In this document: positions 24,801 through 38,690 of the stretch, in pieces
How positions within the stretch are numbered: position 1 is the first letter of the stretch
Layout: each line of letters starts with the position of its first letter
DNA from: Chlorocebus sabaeus
Lineage: Eukaryota; Chordata; Mammalia; Primates; Cercopithecidae
Assembly: GCF_047675955.1 (NCBI RefSeq)
Contig: NW_027328092.1
Coordinates: forward strand, 1 to 64,000
Direction: 5' to 3'
DNA length: 64,000 nucleotides
Position numbers and translations under genes: made by a program
Notes under the pieces: model-generated
What the model saw: only the letters and a program-made list of their open reading frames with translations
Databases searched by the model: none
Told to the model about the DNA's origin: nothing

Positions 24801-26000
24801 TATCTTCCGTTAAAAAGTGGAAAGAAGCTTTCTGAGAAACTGCTTTGTGTTCTGATAATTCATCTCACAGTGTTACAAATTTCTCCTCAAGAAAACTTTA
24901 GCTAAGGCTGATCTTGTGGAATTTGAAAAGTGATATTTGGAAGCCCATAGGGGGCTATGTTGAAAAAGGAAGTATCTTCCGTTAAAATCTGGAAAGAAGA
25001 TTTCTGAGAAACTACTTTGTGTTATGTTAATTCATCTCAGAGACTTACATCTTTCCCCTCATGAAGCCTTTCCCTTAGACTGTTCTTGTGGAATTTGCAA
25101 AGTGATATTTGGAAGCCCACAGAGGGCTATGGTGAAAAAGGAGATATCCTAAGATAAAAACTGAAAAGAAACTTTCTGATATACTGCTTTGTGTTCTGCA
25201 AATTTATCTCACAGTGTTACAGTTTTTTCCTCAAGAAGACTTTCGCAATGGCGGTTCTTGTGGAATTTGAAAAGTGACATTTGGGAGCCCATGGAAGTCA
25301 ATGGTGAAAAAGGAATTATCTTCAGTTAAAAACTGGAAAGAAGCTTTCTGAGAAACTGCTTTGTGTTCTGTTAATTCATCTCACAGAGTTACAGCTTTCC
25401 CCTCAAGAAGGCTTTCGCTAAGAGTGTTCTTGTGGTATTTGCAAAGGGTAATTCATCTCAGAGAGGTACAGCTTTCCCCTCAAGAAGTCTTTCTCTAAGA
25501 CTGATCTTGTGAAAATTGCAAAGTGATGTTTGGAAGCTCATACGGGCTATGGTGAAAAAGGAAATATACTAAGATAAAAACCGAAAAGAAACTTTCTGAG
25601 AAACAGCTTAGTGTTCTGTTAGTTCATCTCACCGAGTTACAGCTTTCCCCTCAGGAAGCCGTTCACTAAGACTGTTCTTGTGAAATTTGGAAAATAATAT
25701 TTGAAAGCCCATAGAGGGCTATGGTGAAAAAGAAAATATCTTCCAGTAAAAAGTGTAAAGAATCTTTCTGAGAAACTGCCTTGAGTTCTGTTAATTCATG
25801 TCACAGTGATACAGCTTTCCCCTCAAGAAGCCTTTCCCTAAGACTGTTCTTGTGCAATTTTCAAAGTGATATTTAGAAGCCCATAGAAGGCTATGGTGAG
25901 AAAGTAAATATTTTCCGTTAAAAAGTGGAAAGAATCTCTCTGAGAAACTGCTTTGTGTTCTGTTAATTAATGTCACCGAGCTACAGCTTTCCCCTCAAGA
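21890..26000 (+). repeat. Alpha higher-order repeat, 8 monomers (about 1,372 bp), three copies
   Basis: Four independent landmarks recur with an 8-monomer spacing. The gatatttcgaa variant is at 22016, 23391 and 24763. The cacagtgtt(a/g)caaatttct variant is at 22119, 23494 and 24866. The ctcatgaagcctttccct variant is near 22293, 23666 and 25034. The gatggcggttcttgtg type variant is near 22498, 23877 and 25247. Copy 2 has an additional monomer near 23930-24100. In copy 3 the equivalent monomer is cut by a deletion of about 100 bp at 25448/25449. Related monomers reappear at 26.5-27.9 kb, 51.4-54.1 kb and 55.7-57.7 kb. Confidence 0.8.
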
Positions 26001-29000
26001 AGTCTTTCGGTAAGACTGTTTTTGTGGAACTTTCAAAGTGATATTTGGAAGCCCATAGGGGGTTATGGTGAAACATGAAACATCTTTAGTTAAAAACTGG
26101 AATAAAGCTTTCTGAGAAACTGCTTTGTCTTCTGCTAATTCATCTCATGGAGTTACAGCTTTGCCCTCAAGAAGCCTTTCGGTAAGACTGTTCTTGTGGA
26201 ATTTCCAAATTGATATTTGGATGACCATGGAGGGCTATGGTGAAAAAGGAAATATCCTAAGATAAAAACTGAAAAGAAGACTACTAAGAAACTGCAATGT
26301 GTTCTGTTAATTCATCTCACAGAGTTACAGCTTTCTCCTCAAGAAGTTTTTCGCTAAGACTGTTCTTCTGGAATTTGCAAAGTGATATTAGGAAGCCCAA
26401 AGAAGGCTATGGTGAAAAAGGAAATATCCTAAGATAGAAACTGAAAAGAAACTTTCTGAGAAACTGCTTTGTGTTGTATTAATTCATCTCAAAGAGTTAC
26501 TGCTTTCCCCTCAAGAAGCCTTTCGCTAAGACTGTTCTTGTGGAATTTGCAAAGTGATATTTCGAAGACCATAGAGGGCTATGCTGATAATGGAAATATT
26601 CTAAGATAAAAACCGAAAAGAAGCTTTCTGAGAAACTGCTTTTTGTTCTGTTAATTCATCTCACAGTGTTACAAATTTCTCCTCAAGAAACCTTTAGCTA
26701 AGTCTGATCTTGTGGTATTTGAAAAGTGATATTTGGAAGCCCATAGGGGGCTATGGTGAAAAAGGAAGTATCTTCCGTTAAAATCTGGAAAGAAGCTTTC
26801 TGAGAAACTGCTTTGTGTTCTGTTAATTCATCTCACATAGTTACAGCTTTCACCTCAAGAAACCGTTCACTGAGACTGTTCTTGTGGAATTTGCAAAGTG
26901 ATATTGGAAGACCATAGATGGTTATGGCGAAAAAGGAAATATCCTAAGATAAAAACCGAAAAGAAGGTTTCTCAGAAACTGAATTGTGTTCTCTTAATTC
27001 ATCTCACAGAGTTATAACTTTCCCCTCAAGATGTCTATCAGTAAGACGATTCCTGTGGAATTTTCAAAGTCATATTTGGAAGCCCATAGAAGGCTATGGC
27101 GAAAATGGAAATATCTTCCGTTAAAAACCGGAAGGAAGCTTTCTGAGAAACTGCTTTGTGTTCTGTTAATTCATCTCACAGAATTAGAGTTTTCCCCTCA
27201 AGAAGCCTTTCTCTACGACTGTTCTTGTGGAATTTGCAAAGTGATATTTAGAAGTCCATAGAGGGCTATGGTGAAAATGGAAATATCCTAAGATAAAAAC
27301 CGAAAAGAAGCTTTCTGAGAAACTGCTTTGTGTTCTGTTAATTCATCTCACAGTGTTACAAATTTCTCCTCAAGAAACCTTTAGCTAAGGCTGATCTTGT
27401 GTAATTTGAAAAGTGATATTTCGAAGCAAATAGGGGGCTATGGTGAAAAAGGAAGTATCTTCAGTTAAAATCTGGAAAGAAGATTTCTGAGAGACTGCTT
27501 TGTGTTCTGTTAATTTATCTCACATAGTTACAGCTTTCCCCTCAAGAAACCGGTCACTGAGACTGTTCTTGTGGAATTTGCAAAGTGATATTGGAAGACC
27601 ATAGATGGTTATGGCGAAAAAGGAAATATCCTAAGATAAAAACTGAAAAGAAGCTTTCTCAGAAACTGCATTGTGTTCTCTTAATTCATCTCACAGAGTT
27701 TTAACTTTCCCCTCAAGAAGCCTATCAGTAAGACTGTTCCTGTGGAATTTTCAAAGTCATATTTGGAAGCCCATAGAGGGCTATGGCGATAAAGGAAATA
27801 TCTTCCGTTGAAAGCTGGAAAGAAGCTTTCTGAGAACCTGCTTTGTGTTCTGTTAATTCATCTCAGAGACTTACAGCTTTCCCCTCAAGAAGCCTTTCGC
27901 TAAGACTGTTCTTGTGGAATTTGCAATGTGATATTTGGAAGACTAAAGAGGGTTAAGGTGAAAAAGGAAATATCTTCCTTTAAAAACTGGAAAGAAGCAT
28001 TTTGAGAAACTGCTTTGTATTGTCTTAGTTCATCTCACAGAGTTACAGCGTTCCCCTCAAGAAGACTTTCGCTAAGCTGTTCTTGTGGAATTTGCAACGT
28101 GATATTGGGAAGCCCATAGAAGGATATGGTATAAAAGGATATATCTTCCGGTAAAAACTGGAAAGAAGCTTTCTGAGAAACTGCTTTGTGTTCTGTTAAC
28201 TCATATAACAGAGTTACAGCATTCCCTTCAAGAAGTCTTTCGCAAAGTCTGTTCATGTGGAATTTGCAAAGTCATTTTTGGAAGCCCCTAGTGGGCTATG
28301 GGGAAAAAGGAAATATCTTCCATTAAAAACTGGTAAGAAGCTTTCTGAGAAACTGCTTTGTGTTCTGTTAATTCATCTCACAGAGTTACAGCTTTCCCTT
28401 CAAGAAGCCTTTCGCTAAGACTCTTCTTGTGGAATTGGCATATTGATATTTGGAAGCCCATAGAGGTCTATGGTGAAAAAGGAAATATCTTCCATTAAAA
28501 ATTTATAATGAAGCTGTCTGAGAAACTGCTTTGTGTTCTTTTAATTCATCTCACAGGGTCACTGCTTTCACCTCAAGAAGCCTGTCGCTAAGACTGTTCT
28601 TGTGGAATTTTCATAGGGATATTTTCAAGCCCATAGAGGGCTAAGGTGAAAAAGGAAATATCCTAAGATTAAAACTCAAAAGAAGCATTCTGAGAAACTA
28701 CTTTGTGTTCTGTTAATTCATCTCACAGAGTTCCAGCTTTCCCCTCAAGAAGCCTTTGGCGAAGACTCTTCTTGTGGAATTTGCAAAGTGATATTTTGAA
28801 GCCCATAGAGGGCAATGGTGAAAAAGGAAATATCTTCCGTTCAAAACTGGAAAGAAGCTTTCTGAGAAACTGCTCTGTGTTCTGTTAATTCATCTCACAG
28901 AGTTACTGCTTTCCCAGCAAGAAGCCATTCTCTAAGATGCTTCTTGTGGATATTGCAAAGTGATATTGGAAGCCCATAGAAGGCTATGGTGAAAAAGGAA

Positions 29001-30144
29001 ATATCTTCCGTTAAAAACTGGAAAGAAGCTCTGTGTAAAACTGATTTGTGTTCTGTTAATTCATCTCACAGAGTTACAGCTTTCCCTTCAAGAAGCGTTT
29101 CACTAAATCTATTTTTGTGGAATTTGCGCAGTGATATTTGCATAGAGGACTATGGTGAAAAAGTAAATATCTTCCGTTAAAAACTGGAAAGAAGGTTTCT
29201 GAGAAACTGCCGTGCGTTCTGTTCGTACATGTGACCGAGTTACAGCTTTTCCCAAAAGAAGCCTTTCGCTAAGGCTGTTCTTGTGGGATTTCCAAAGTGA
29301 TATTTGGAAGCCCGTAGAGGGCTTTGGTGAAAAAGGAAAAATCTTCCGTTAAATACTGAAAAGAAGCTTTCTGAGAAACTGCTTTGTGTTCTGTTATTTC
29401 ATCTCAAATAGTTACAGCTTTCGCCTCATGAAGACTTTCGGTAAGACTGTTCTTTTGGAATTTGCAAAGTGATATTTGGAAGCCCATAGAGGGCTATGGT
29501 GAAAATGGAAATATCCTAAGATAAATTCAAAAAGAAGCTTTCTGCGAAAATACTTTGTGTTCTGTTAGTTCATCTCACAGAGTTTCAGTTTTGCCCTCAA
29601 GGTGCTCCACTAAGACTATTCTTGTGAAATTTGCAAATTGATATTTGCAAACCCATAGTGTGCTACGGTGAAAAGGGAAATATCTTCTGTTAAAAACGGG
29701 AAAGAAGTTTTCAGAGGAACTGCCGTGTGTTCTGTTAATACATCCACCGAGTTACAGCTTTCCCCTCAAGAAGCCATTTGCTAAGGCTGCTCTAGTGGAA
29801 CTTGCAAAGTGATATTTGGAAGCCCATAGAGGGATATGGTGAAAAAGGAAATATCTACCGTTAAAAACTGGAAAGAAGCTTTATGAGAAACTGTCGTGTG
29901 ATCTGTTAATACACCTCACCAATTACAGGTTTACCCTCAAGAAGCCTTTCGCTAAGACTGTTCTTGTGGGATTTGCACTGTGATATTTGGAAGCCCATAG
30001 AAGGCTATGGTGAAAAAGGAAATATCTTCAGTTAAAAACTGGAAAGAAGCTGTATGAGAAACTGCTTTGTGTTCTGTTGATTTACCTTACAGAGTTACAG
30101 TTTTCCCCTCCAGAACCCTTTCCCTAAGACTGTTCTCGTGGAAT

Positions 30145-30216
30145 TTGCAAAGTGATATTTGGTAAAAGACGAAAGATTTATACCATCTGAAGAGAAACCA
30201 GAGTATTGCAAAGTGA
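30145..30216 (+). other. Short non-alpha insertion flanked by an 11-bp direct repeat
   Basis: The monomer is interrupted by about 43 bp that do not align to alpha satellite (30163-30205, including gacgaaagatttatacc). The insertion is bounded by two copies of TTGCAAAGTGA, at 30145-30155 and 30206-30216. Alpha resumes after the second copy. The direct repeat could be a target-site duplication or could simply reflect a duplicated piece of monomer with filler DNA. I do not recognise the origin of the inserted bases. Confidence 0.55.
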
Positions 30217-33200
30217 ACTTGGAAGACCATAGAGGGCGATGGTGAAAAAGGAAATATCTTCAGTTAAAAACTGGAAAGAAGCTTTCTGAGAAACTGCCGT
30301 GTGTAGGTGTAATACATCTCACCGAGTTACTGCTTTTCCCTCAAGAAGCCTTTCACTAAGACTCTTCTTGTGGAATTTGCAATGAGATATTTGGAAGCCA
30401 ATAGAGGCCTATGGTGAAAAAGGAAATATCTTAAGATAAAAATTGAAAAGAAGCTTTCTGAGAAACGGCTTTGGGTTCTCTTAATACATCTCATGGAGTT
30501 AGAGCTTTCGCCTAAAGAAGTCGTTCACTAAGACTGCTCTTGTGAAATTTGCAAAGTGATATTTGGAAATCCATAGGAGGCTATGGTGAAAAAGGCAATG
30601 TCTTCTGTTAAAAACTGGAAAGAAGCTTTCTGAGAAACTGCCATGTGTTCTGTTAATACACCTCACCGAGTTACAACTTTTCCCTCCAGAAGCCTTTCGC
30701 TAAGAGTGCTCTTGTGGGATTTGCAAAGTGATATTTGGAAGCCCATAGAGGGCTACGGTGAAAAAGGAAATATCTTCAGTTAAACTGTGGATAGAACCAT
30801 TCTGAGAAACTGCTTTCTCTTCTGTTAATTCATCTCACAGCGTTACAGCTTTCCCCTCAAGAAGGCTTTCGCTAAAAGTGTTCCTGTGGGATTTGCAAAG
30901 TGGTATTTGGAAGCCCCTAGAGGGCTATGCTGAAAAAGGATATTTCTTCAGTTAAAAACTGGAAAGAAGCTTTCTGAGAAACTGCTTTGTATTCTGTTAA
31001 TTCATCTCACAGAATTGCAGCTTTCCCCTCCAGAAAAATTTCACTAAGACTGTTCTTCTGGAATTTGCAAAGTGATATTTGGAAGCCCGTAGAGGGCTAT
31101 GGTAAAAAAGAAAATATCTTCCGTTAAAAACAGGAAAGAAGATTTCTGAGAAACTCCTTTGTGTTCAGTGAATTCATCTCACAAAGTTACAGCTTTCCCC
31201 TCAAGAAGCCTTTCGCTAAGACTGTTCTTGTGGAATTTGCAAAGTGATATTTGGAAGAAAATAGAGGTCTATGTTGAAAACGGAAATATATTCCTTAAAA
31301 ACTGGAAAGAAGATTTCTGAGAAACTGCTTTGTGTTCTGTTAATTCATCTCACAGAATTACGACATTCCACTCCAGAAGCCCTCCGCAAAGACTCTTCTT
31401 GTGGAATTTGCAAAGTGATATTTGGAAGCCCATAGAGGCTATGGTGAAAAAGGAAATTACCTAAGATAAAATCTGAAAGGAAGCTTGCTGAGAAATTGTT
31501 TTGTGTTCTGTTAATTCATCTCCCAGATTTACAGCTTTCCTCTCAAGAAACCTTTCGCTTAGACTGTTCTTGTGCGATTTGCAAACTGATATTTGGAAGC
31601 CCATAGATTGCTATGGTGAAAAAGGAAATTTCTTCAGTTAAAAACTGTAAAGAATGTTTCTTAGAAATTGCTTTGTGTTCTGTTAGTTCATCTCACAGAG
31701 TTTCAGCTTTCTCCTCAAAGAGGCCTTTCACTAAAACTGTTCTTGTGTAATTTGCAAAGTGATATTTGGAAACCCATAGAGGGCTATGGTGAAAAAGGAA
31801 ATATCTTCCGTTAAATACTGGAAAGAAGCTTTCAGAGAAACTGCCGTGTGTTCTGTTAATACAACTCACCGAGTTACAGCTTTCCCCTCAAGAAGTTGTT
31901 GGCTAAGACTGTTCTATTGGAATTTGCAAAGTGATATTTGGAAGCCCATAGAGGGCTAGGGTGAAAAAGGAAATATCTTCCGTTAAAAACTGGAAAGAAC
32001 ATTTCTAAGAAACTGCCGTGTGTTGTGTTTAATACACCTCACCGAGTTACAGCTTTCCCCTCAAGAAGGCTTTCGCTAATACTGTTTTTGTGGTATTTGC
32101 ACAGTGATGTTTGGAAGCCCATAGAGCGCAATTGTGAAAAAGGAAATTTCTTCAGTTAAAAACTGGAAAGAAATTTTCTTAGAAATTGCTTTGTGTTCTG
32201 TTAATTCATCTCACAGAGTTACAGCTTTCCCCTACAGAAGCCTTTCGCTAAGACTGTTCTTGTGGAATTTGCAAAGTGATATTTCGAAGCCCATAGAGGG
32301 CTATAGTGAAAAAGGAAATATCCTCCGTTAAAAACTGGAAAGAAGCTTTCTGAGAAACTGCTTTGTGTTCTGTTAATTTATCTCAAAGAGTTACAGCTTT
32401 CCCCTCCAGTAGGTTTTCGCTAAGACTGTTCTTGTGGAATTGGCATAGTGATATTTGGAAGCCCTTAGAGGGCTATGGTGAAAAAGAAAATATGTTCCGT
32501 TAAAAACTGGAAAGAAGATTTCTGAGAAACTGCTTTGTGTTCTCTTAATTCATCTCGCAGAGTTACAGGTTTCCCATCCAGAAGCCCTTCGCTAAGACTG
32601 TTCTTGCGGAACTTGCAAAGTGATATTTGGAAGCTCATAGAGGGCTATGGTGAAATAGGAAATTACCTAAGATAAAAACTGTAAAGAAACTTTCTGAGAA
32701 ATTGCTTTGTGTTCTGTAAATTCATCTCACAGAGTTAGAGCTTTTTTCTCAAGAAGCCGTTCACTAAGACTCTTCTTGTGGAATTTGCAAAGTGATATTT
32801 GGAAGCCGATAGAGGGCTGTGGTGAAAAAGGAAATAGCCTAAGATAAAATCTGAAAAGAAGCTTAATGAGATACTACTTTGTGTTCTGTTAATTCAACTC
32901 ACAGAATTACAGCTTTCCCTTCAAGAAGCCTTACGCTAAGGCTGTTTTTGTGGAATTTGCTAAGTGATATTGGAAGCCCATGCAGGGCTATGGTGAAAAA
33001 GGAAATATCTTCAGTTAAAAACTGGAAAGAAGGTTTCTGAGAAACTGCTTTGTGTTCTGTTAATTCATCTCACAGAGTTACAGCTTTTCCCTCAAGAAGC
33101 CTGTCGCTTAGACTGTTCTTGTGGAATTTACAAAGTGATATTTGGAAGCCCTTAGGGGTTCATGGTGGAAAAGGAAATATCTTCCGTTAAAAACTGGAAA

Positions 33201-36200
33201 GAAGCTTTCTGAGAAACGGCTTTGTGTTCTGCTAATTCATCTCAAGGAGTTACAGCTTTCCCCTCAAGAAGCCTTTCGCTAAGACTGTTCTGGTGGAATT
33301 TGCAAAGTGATATTTGGAAGCCCTTAGGGGGCTACGGTGAAAATGGAAATATCCTAAGATAAAAACCAAAATGAAGCTTTCTGCGAAACTGCTTTGTGTT
33401 CTGTTAGCTCATCTCACAGAGTTACAGCTTTCCCCTCAAGAGGTCTTTCGCTAAGACTGTTCTTGTGGAATTTGCAAAGGGATATTTAGAATCCCATGGA
33501 GGTCTACGGTGAAAAAGGAAATATCTTCCGTTGAAAACTAGAAAGAAGCTTTCTGAGAAACTGCTTTGTGTTCTGTTAGTTCATCTCACCGAGTTCCAGC
33601 ATTCCCCTCCAGAAACCTTTCGCTAAGACTGTTCTTTTGGAATTTGCAAAGGGATATTTGGAAGACGATGCAGGGCTGTGGTGAAAAAGGAAATATCCTC
33701 AGTTAAAAAACTGAAAAGAAGCTTTCTGAGAAACTGCGTTGTATTCTGAAAATTCAACTCACTGAATTACAGCTTTACCCTCAAGAAGCCTTTCGCTAAG
33801 GCTGTTGTTGTGTAATTTGCAAAGTGATATTTGGAAGCCCATGGAGGGAAATGGTGAAAAAGGAAACATCTTCAGTTTAAAACTGGAAAGAAGCTTTCTG
33901 AGAAACTGCTTTGTGTTCTGTTAATTCATCACACAGAGTTACAGCTTTTCCCTCAAGAACCCTTCGGCAAAGACTGTTCTTTTGGAATTTGCAAAGTGAT
34001 ATTTGGAAGCGCATAGAGGGCTATGGTGAAAATGGAAATATCCTAATATAAAAACCGAAACGAAGCTTTCTGATAAAATGCTTTGTGTTCTGTTAGTTCA
34101 TCTCACAGAGTTACAGCTTTCCCCTCAAGAAGTCAATCACTAAGACTCCTCTTGTGAAATTTGAAAAGTGACATTTGGAAGCCCATAGTGGGCGATGGTG
34201 AAAAAGGAAACATCCTCCATTAAAAAATCGAAAGAAGATTTCTGAGAAACTACTTTGTGTTCTGTTAATTCTTATCACAGAGTTACAGCTTCCCCCTCAA
34301 GAAGCCTTTCGCTAAGACTGTTCTTGTGGAATTTGCAAAATGATATTTGGAAGCCCATAGAGGGCTATGGTGAAAAAGGAAATATGCTAAGATAAAAACT
34401 GAAAAGAAGTTTTCTGAGAAACTGCCTTGTGTTCTCTTAATTCATCTCAAAGAGTTACAGCTTTCCCTCAAGAAGACTTTCGCTAAGACTGTTCTTGTGG
34501 GATTTGGAAAGTGATATTTGGAAGCCCATAGAGGGCTATGGTGATAAAGGAAATTTCTTCAGTTAAAAACTGGAAAAAGCGTTCTGAGAAACTACTTTCT
34601 GTTCTGTTAATTCATATCACAGAGTTACAGCTTTCCCCTAAAGAAGCCTTTCACTAAGAGTGTTCTTGTGGAATTTGCAAAGTAATATTTGGAAGCCCAT
34701 AGAGGTCTATGGTGAAAAAGGAAATATCTCCCTTTAAAAACTGGAAAGAAGATTTCTGAGAAACTGCTTTTGTGTTCTGTTAATTCATCTCACAGGGTTA
34801 CAGCTTTCCCATCCAGAAGCCCTTCGTTAAGACTGTTCTTGTGGAATTTGCAAAGTGATATTTTTAAGCCCATAGAAGGTATGGTGAAAAAGGAAACAGC
34901 CTAAGATAAAAAGTGAAAAGAAGCTTTCAGAGAAACGGCTTTGTCTTCTGTGAATTCAATTCACAGAGTCACAGCTTTCCCTCAAGAAGCCGTTCACAAA
35001 GTCTGTTCTTGTGAAATTTGCAAAGTGATATTTGGAAGCCCATAGAGGGCTGTGATTAAAAAGGAAATGTCTTCCGTTAAAAACTGGAAAGAACCTTTTG
35101 AGAAACTGCTTTGTTTTCTGTTAATACATCTCACACAGTTACAGCTTTCCCCTCAAGAATCCGTTCACTAAGACTGTTCTTGTGGAATCTGCAACGTGAT
35201 CTTTGGAAGCCCATAGAAGGCTATGGTGAAAAAGGAAATAGCCTAAGATAAAAACTGAAAAGAAGCTTTCTGAGAAACTTCTTTGTGTTCTGTTAATTCA
35301 TCTCAGAGAGTTACAGCTTTCCTCTCAAGAAAACGTTAGCTAAGGCTGTTGTTGTGGAATTTGCAAATTGATATTTTGGAGCCCATAGAATGCTACGGTG
35401 AAAAAGGAAATATTTTCAGTTAAAAACGGAAAAGAAGCTTTCTAAGGAACTGCTTTGTGTTCTCTTAATTCATCTCAATGATTTATAGCTTTACCCTCCA
35501 GAAGCCTATCGCTAAGAGTGTTCTTGTGGAATTTCAAGGTGATATTTCGAAGCCCATAGAGGGCTACGGTGAAAAAAGGAAATATCTTCCGTTAAAAACT
35601 GGAAAGAAGCTTTCTGAGAAACTGCTTTGTGTTTTGTTAATTCATCTCACGGAATTTTAGCCTTCCCCTCCAGAGGACTTTCGCTAAGACAGTTCTTGTG
35701 GAATTTTCAAAGTAATATTTGTAAGCCTATAGAGATCTAGTGTGGCAAAGGAAATATCCTAAGATAAAAACTGAAAAGAACCCTTCTGAGAAACGGCTTT
35801 GTGTTCTGTTAATTCATCTCACAGAGTTACAGGTTTCCCCTCAAGTAGCCTTTCACAAAGCCTGTTCTTGTGGAGTTTGCAAAGTGATATTTGGAAGCCC
35901 ATAGAAGGCTATGGTAAAAAAGGAAATACCTTCCGATAAAAACTGGAAGGAAGCTTTCTGAGAAACTGCTTTATGTTCTGTTAATTAATCTCACAGTGTT
36001 ACAGCTTTCCCCTCAAGAAGCCTTTCGTTAAGACTGGCTTGTGGAATTTGCAAACTGATATTTGAAAGCCCATGGAGGTCTATGGTGAAAAACGAAATAT
36101 CCTTAGATATAAACAGAAAAAAATCTTTCTGATAAACTTCTATGTGTTCTGTTAATTCATTTCACAGACTTACAGATTTCCCCTCAAGAAGCCTTTTGCT

Positions 36201-37654
36201 AAGCCTCTTCTTGTGGAGTTGGCAAAGTGATATTTGGAACCCCTAGAGGTCTATGGTGAAAAGGGAAATATCTTCCATTAAAAACTGCAAAGAAGCTTTC
36301 TGAGAAACTGCTTTCTGTTCTGTTAATTCATCTCACAGAGTTACAGCTTTCCCCTCAAAAAGCCTTTCGCTAAGACTGTTCTTGTGGAGTTTGCAAAGTG
36401 ATATTTGGAAGCCCATACAGGGATATGGTGTTAAAGAAAATATCTTCAGTTAAAAACTGGAAAGAAGCTTTCTGAGAAACTGCTTTGTGTTCTGTTAATT
36501 CATCTCAGAGACATACAGCTTGCCCCTCAAGAATCCTCTCGCTAAGACTGTTCTTGTGCAATGTGCAAAGTGATATTTGGAAGCCCTTAGAGGTCTATGG
36601 TGGAAAAGGAAATATCCTAAGATAAATTTGAAAAGAAGGTTTCTGAGAAACTGCTTTGTGTTCTCTTAATTCATTTCACAGAGTTACAGCTTTCCGCTCA
36701 AGAATCCTTTCGCTAAGATGGATCATGTGGAATTTGGAAAGTGATATTTAGAAGCCCTTAGAAGGCTATGGTGAAAAAGGAAATATCTTCCGTTAAACAC
36801 TGGAAAGAAGCTTTCTGAGAAACTGCTTTGTGTTCTGTTAATTTATATCACAGAGTTACAGCTTTCCCCTCCAGAAGCCTTTCGCCAAGTCTGTTTCTGT
36901 GCAATTTGCAAAGTGATATTAGGAAGCCCTTAGAGGGCTATGGTGGAAAAGGAAGTATCTTCAGTTAAAACCGGGAAAGAGGCTTTCTGAGAAATTGCTT
37001 TGTGTTCTGTTAATTCATCTCCAGACTTAGAGCTTTCCCCTCAAGAAGCCTTTCGCTAAGACTGTTCATGTGGAATTTGGAAAGTGATATTTAGAAGCAC
37101 AAAGAGGGCTATGGTGAAAAAGGAAATATCCTCCGTTAAAAACTGGAAAGAAGCTTTCTGAGAAACTGCTTTGTGTTCTGTTACTTCATCTCACAGAATT
37201 ACAGCGTTGCCCTCAAGTAGCCCTTCGCTAAGACTGTTCTTGTGGAATTTGCAAAGTGATATTTGGAAGCCCGGAGAGGGCTCTGGTGGAAAAGGCAATA
37301 TCTTCAGTTAAAAACTGGAAAGAAGCTTTCTGAGAAACTGCCTTGTGTTCTGTTATTTCATCTCACAGAGTTATAGCTTTCTCCTCAAGAAGACTTTCGC
37401 TAAGATTGTTCTTGTGGAATTTTCAAAGTGATATTTGGAAGTCCTTAGAGATCTATGGTGAAAAGGAAATATCCTAAAATAAAAACTGAAAAGAAGCTTT
37501 CTGAGAAACTACTTTGTGTTCTCTTAATTCATTTCACAGAGTTACACATTTCCCCTCAAGAAGCCTTTCGCTAAGACTGTTCATGTGGAATTTGGAAGGT
37601 GATATTTAGAAGCCCATAGAGGGCTATGGTGAAAAAGGAAATATCTTCCATTAA

Positions 37655-38690
37655 ATACTCAAAGAAGCTTTCTGAGAAACGGCTTTGGGTTCTGTTAATT
37701 CATCTCAGAGGGTTACAGCTTTCCCCTGAAGAAGCCCTTCGCAAAGACTGTTCTTGTGGAATTTTCAAAGTGATATTTGGAAGCCCAAAGAGGTCTATAG
37801 TGAAAAAGGAAATATCTTCTGTTAAAAACTGGAAAGAAGCTTTCTGAGAAACTGCTTTGTGTTCTGTTAATTCTTCTCACAGAGTTACAGCTTTCCCCTC
37901 AAGAAGTCTTTCGCTAAGACTGTTCTTGTGGAATTTGCAAAGTGATATTTGGAAGCCCATAGAGGGTTTTGGTGAAAAAGTAAACATCTTCAGTTAAAAA
38001 TGGAAAGAAGCTTTCTGAGAAACTGCTTTGTGTTCTGTTAATTCATCTCACAGAGTTACAGCTTTCCCCTCAAGAAGCCATTCGCAAAGACTGTTCTTGT
38101 GGAATTTTCAAAGTGATATTTGGAAGCCCAAAGAGGTCTATAGTGAAAAAGGAAATATCTTCTGTTAAAAACTGGAAAGAAGCTTTCTGAGAAAGTGCTT
38201 TGTGTTCTGTTAATTTATCTCACAGTGTTACAGCTTTCCCCTCAAGAAGTCTTTCGCTAAGACTGTTCTTGTGGAATTTGCAAAGTGATATTTGGAAGCC
38301 CATAGAGGGTTTTGGTGAAAAAGTAAATATCTTCAGTTAAAAATGGAAAGAAGCTTTCTGAGAAACTGCTTTGTGTTCTGTTAATTCATCTCACAGAATT
38401 ACAGCTTTCCCCTCAAGAAGCCATTCGCAAAGACTGTTCTTGTGGAATTTTCAAAGTGATATTTTGAAGCCCAAAGAGGTCTATAGTGAAAAAGGAAATA
38501 TCTTCTGTTAAAAACTGGAAAGAAGCTTTCTGAGAAACTGCTTTGTGTTCTGTTAATTCATCTCACTGAGTTACAGCTTTCCCCTCAAGAAGTCTTTCGC
38601 TAAGACAGTTATTGTGGAATTTGCAAAGTGATATTTGGAAGCCCATAGAGGTCTATGGTGAAAAAGGAAATATCTTCCGTTAAATACTCA
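37655..38690 (+). repeat. Alpha dimer higher-order repeat, 343 bp, about three copies
   Basis: The variant gcaaagactgttcttgtgg followed by attttcaaagtg and cccaaagaggtctatagtg occurs at 37741, 38084 and 38427, an exact spacing of 343 bp. The alternate monomer carries gggttttggtgaaaaagtaa and a shared short deletion giving cagttaaaaatggaaag. Copies are nearly identical, so this is a young local amplification of a two-monomer unit. Confidence 0.82.
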
